Source of the DNA: an uncultured Hungatella sp.
GTDB lineage: Bacteria; Bacillota; Clostridia; Lachnospirales; Lachnospiraceae
Reading direction: 5' to 3'
DNA: 6,838 bases
NCBI GenBank assembly: GCA_959018155.1
Contig: CAUEKH010000133.1
Location: forward strand, 1 to 6,838
The position numbers were made by a program, and so were the translations under genes. Below are positions 6,150-6,838 of this stretch, piece after piece (positions within the stretch are counted from its first letter, which is position 1; every line of letters begins with the position of its first letter). The notes under the pieces were generated by a model that worked only from the letters and a program-made list of their open reading frames with translations, was not told the DNA's origin and did not search any database.

Positions 6150-6195
6150 AAGCCGACAGAGATGGCAGAAGTTCCATTGTGCGCCTGATTAAGCC
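6142..6195 (-). pseudogene. Fossil of an rtcB 3' end, directly upstream of rtcB
   Basis: In the frame shifted relative to rtcB, these 18 codons read G-LIRRTMELLPSLSAYEG, against D-LIRRTAVLRPLITFKG at the C-terminus of the live RtcB: nine identities in about 17 positions with one added residue, plus F/Y, T/A and K/E pairs. The bases TGTGCGCCTGATTAA (plus strand) are identical at 6178-6192 and 5094-5108. A TGA precedes and a TAA follows, so nothing functional is encoded. The simplest explanation is a former tandem rtcB copy whose body was deleted, leaving its last codons against the start of the surviving gene. The Shine-Dalgarno-like AAGGAG near the rtcB start derives from this piece. Confidence 0.55.
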
Positions 6196-6197
6196 TC

Positions 6198-6206
6198 ATT
6201 TTACCA
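6198..6206 (-). promoter_or_regulatory. Possible second rtcB promoter (extended -10)
   Basis: On the minus strand TGGTAAAAT forms an extended -10 element; the region 17 bp upstream offers only a poor -35 (around CGTTTG). It would start transcription near 6190, downstream of the leader terminator. If active, it would give a basal level of rtcB-prfH mRNA independent of the leader. Confidence 0.35.
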
Positions 6207-6250
6207 TCGTGTTCTGCTCCCAAACGCAGAATATCCCTGATTTTGGGTAC

Positions 6251-6275
6251 AAAAAAACACGACAACAAGCCGTGC
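6251..6275 (-). terminator. Intrinsic terminator in the rtcB-prfH leader (attenuator candidate)
   Basis: On the minus strand GCACGGC (6275-6269) pairs with GTCGTGT (6263-6257) around loop TTGTT, with two G-T wobbles, followed by seven T's ending at 6251. It lies about 53 nt after the stop of the 10-codon ORF and 100 nt before rtcB. The moderate stem strength is what would be expected of a regulated terminator. Confidence 0.7.
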
Positions 6276-6327
6276 AGCAAAAAATAAACTTATGTGCAGT
6301 CCCTGTCCTCTGTCTTCTATCATTCAG

Positions 6328-6360
6328 TTATCTTGTTTTCACCTCGTAATTTGCCAACAT
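6328..6360 (-). CDS. Putative leader peptide of the rtcB-prfH operon (10 aa)
   Basis: The minus strand from 6360 reads MLANYEVKTR then TAA. AAAGGAG sits 8 nt before the ATG, the best ribosome site around rtcB, and a near-consensus promoter lies about 47 nt upstream. Such short, well-initiated ORFs before a terminator and a ribosome-related gene are typical of leader peptides that sense ribosome stalling (erm and tna systems are the known models). No runs of a single amino acid's codons are present, so classic amino-acid attenuation is unlikely. The bases AACAAG spanning codons 8-10 are complementary to CTTGTT in the terminator stem and loop. No function is known for this exact peptide; it could be chance. 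Confidence 0.5.
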   Translation of the reverse strand: MLANYEVKTR

Positions 6361-6368
6361 AACAACCA

Positions 6369-6400
6369 CTCCTTTGCTTATGAAGGACGTAACGCCCTCT
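6369..6400 (-). promoter_or_regulatory. Alternative hairpins around the leader ribosome site
   Basis: On the minus strand AGGGCG (6398-6393) can pair with CGTCCT (6389-6384) around TTA. In a competing fold, TCCTT (6387-6383 region) pairs with AAGGA (about 6374-6370) of the Shine-Dalgarno sequence. The two use the same bases, so only one can form; one exposes and the other masks the leader's ribosome site. This is a paper fold only. Confidence 0.35.
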
Positions 6401-6413
6401 TATTCTACTCAAT

Positions 6414-6442
6414 ACTATAATTGGCAGCCGCAAAAATGTCAA
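6414..6442 (-). promoter_or_regulatory. Strong promoter for the rtcB-prfH leader
   Basis: On the minus strand TTGACA (6442-6437), 17 bp, TATAGT (6419-6414): a full -35 consensus and 5 of 6 in the -10. The start point is expected near 6407. This is the best promoter in the window, and it reads first into the 10-codon ORF and the terminator rather than directly into rtcB. Confidence 0.85.
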
Positions 6443-6478
6443 CCCTCATTTTCTTAACATTTTCTGACAGCGGAAGCA

Positions 6479-6534
6479 GAAACAGCAGGAAGAAGAGCCC
6501 TGCGCCACGCCGCTGCTCTCCTTCCTGCTGTTTC
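6479..6534 (-). terminator. Long hairpin after the transketolase gene
   Basis: GAAACAGCAGGAAG (6479-6492) pairs perfectly with 6521-6534; past one mismatch, AGAGC (6494-6498) pairs with GCTCT (6515-6519). It lies about 48 nt after the transketolase stop. The T-run on the minus strand after the stem is short (GTTTCTGC), so it may stabilise the mRNA end as well as terminate. Confidence 0.65.
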
Positions 6535-6581
6535 CGGGAAACCGTACGTTAAATGAACCGTTTCCCGCATCTATTATCAGA

Positions 6582-6838
6582 TTAGAACCATCTCTCTTTA
6601 ATCTGACTGTAAATCCCCTCTCCGTCGAGACGGTATTTGTGAATCAGTTCCATCGCAGGCCCGGACTCTCCAAATACGTCCCTGATACCAATTTTAAACA
6701 CCGGTGCCGCGGCCGTTTCTGACAGTACATCACAGACTGCGCTCCCCAGGCCGCCTATGATGGAATGTTCCTCTACTGTTACGACCTTTCCGGTCTTCTT
6801 CGCTGACGACAGAATCATTTCTCCGTCAAGCGGTTTAA
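6582..6838 (-). CDS. Transketolase C-terminal subunit (5' part outside the window)
   Basis: The frame is open to the window edge; the visible 85 codons end at TAA 6582-6584. The sequence begins KPLDGEMILSSAKKTGKV and continues TVEEHSIIGGLGSAVCDVL, the typical last domain of transketolase C-terminal halves (compare IKPLD...VVTVEEH...GGLG). It ends RDVFGESG...HKYRLDGEGIY. This domain completes the dimer; the thiamine-diphosphate pyrimidine-binding part lies upstream, off the window. In Clostridia transketolase is commonly split in two genes, and the end at about 78 residues after the ILSSAKKT segment fits the C-terminal subunit, but a full-length enzyme or another member of the 1-deoxyxylulose synthase-like C-terminal family cannot be excluded. 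The Met at 6818 is internal, not a start. Confidence 0.85.
   Translation of the reverse strand, partial: KPLDGEMILSSAKKTGKVVTVEEHSIIGGLGSAVCDVLSETAAAPVFKIGIRDVFGESGPAMELIHKYRLDGEGIYSQIKERWF

Noticed and set aside
1..6838. CRISPR array, complete insertion sequence or replication origin
   Set aside because: No regularly spaced repeats, transposase with flanking terminal repeats, or DnaA-box cluster was seen on reading either strand.

Overview
The window looks like chromosomal DNA of a Clostridia-type Firmicute, most likely of the Lachnospiraceae kind. This is an inference from the gene families (a PfoR-like PTS EIIC_2 protein, an AGCS amino-acid symporter, a split transketolase), the purine-rich Shine-Dalgarno sites, the extended -10 promoters and the many strong intrinsic terminators. 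No ribosomal marker or complete tRNA gene is present to fix the taxon.

Layout. Bases 1-725 are visibly AT-rich and look foreign or decayed: a tiny minus-strand ORF faces away from a 5'-truncated plus-strand ORF of unknown function. Bases 726-1164 hold a perfect 15-bp hairpin, a second inverted repeat, a sequence resembling the 3' end of a tRNA-Leu gene followed by a terminator, and the promoter of the next gene. Bases 1165-2229 encode a PTS EIIC-like membrane protein. Bases 2397-3782 encode a sodium:amino-acid (AGCS) symporter behind its own promoter. Bases 3783-4113 are non-coding, with a C8 tract and a strong terminator. Bases 4114-4365 encode a small DUF2007-like protein that converges on the next operon, with a shared bidirectional terminator at 4371-4426.

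The most interesting part is on the minus strand from about 6442 down to 4454: an RNA-ligase gene (rtcB) followed 13 nt later by prfH, a GGQ-containing release-factor homologue. Published work on RtcB2-PrfH pairs shows that PrfH frees ribosomes stalled by decoding-centre damage in 16S rRNA and RtcB religates the cut. Upstream lie a near-consensus promoter (TTGACA, 17 bp, TATAGT), a 10-codon ORF with a good Shine-Dalgarno site, and an intrinsic terminator with seven T's, all before rtcB. This is the architecture of a leader-peptide attenuator, which would let ribosome stalling control a ribosome-repair operon. Directly in front of rtcB is also a fossil of the 3' end of an rtcB gene, sharing an exact 15-bp repeat with the live copy, which points to an old tandem duplication.

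The window ends inside the C-terminal part of a transketolase subunit on the minus strand, separated from the rtcB operon by a long hairpin. Apart from rtcB-prfH, the genes look like independent single-gene units with their own promoters and terminators.
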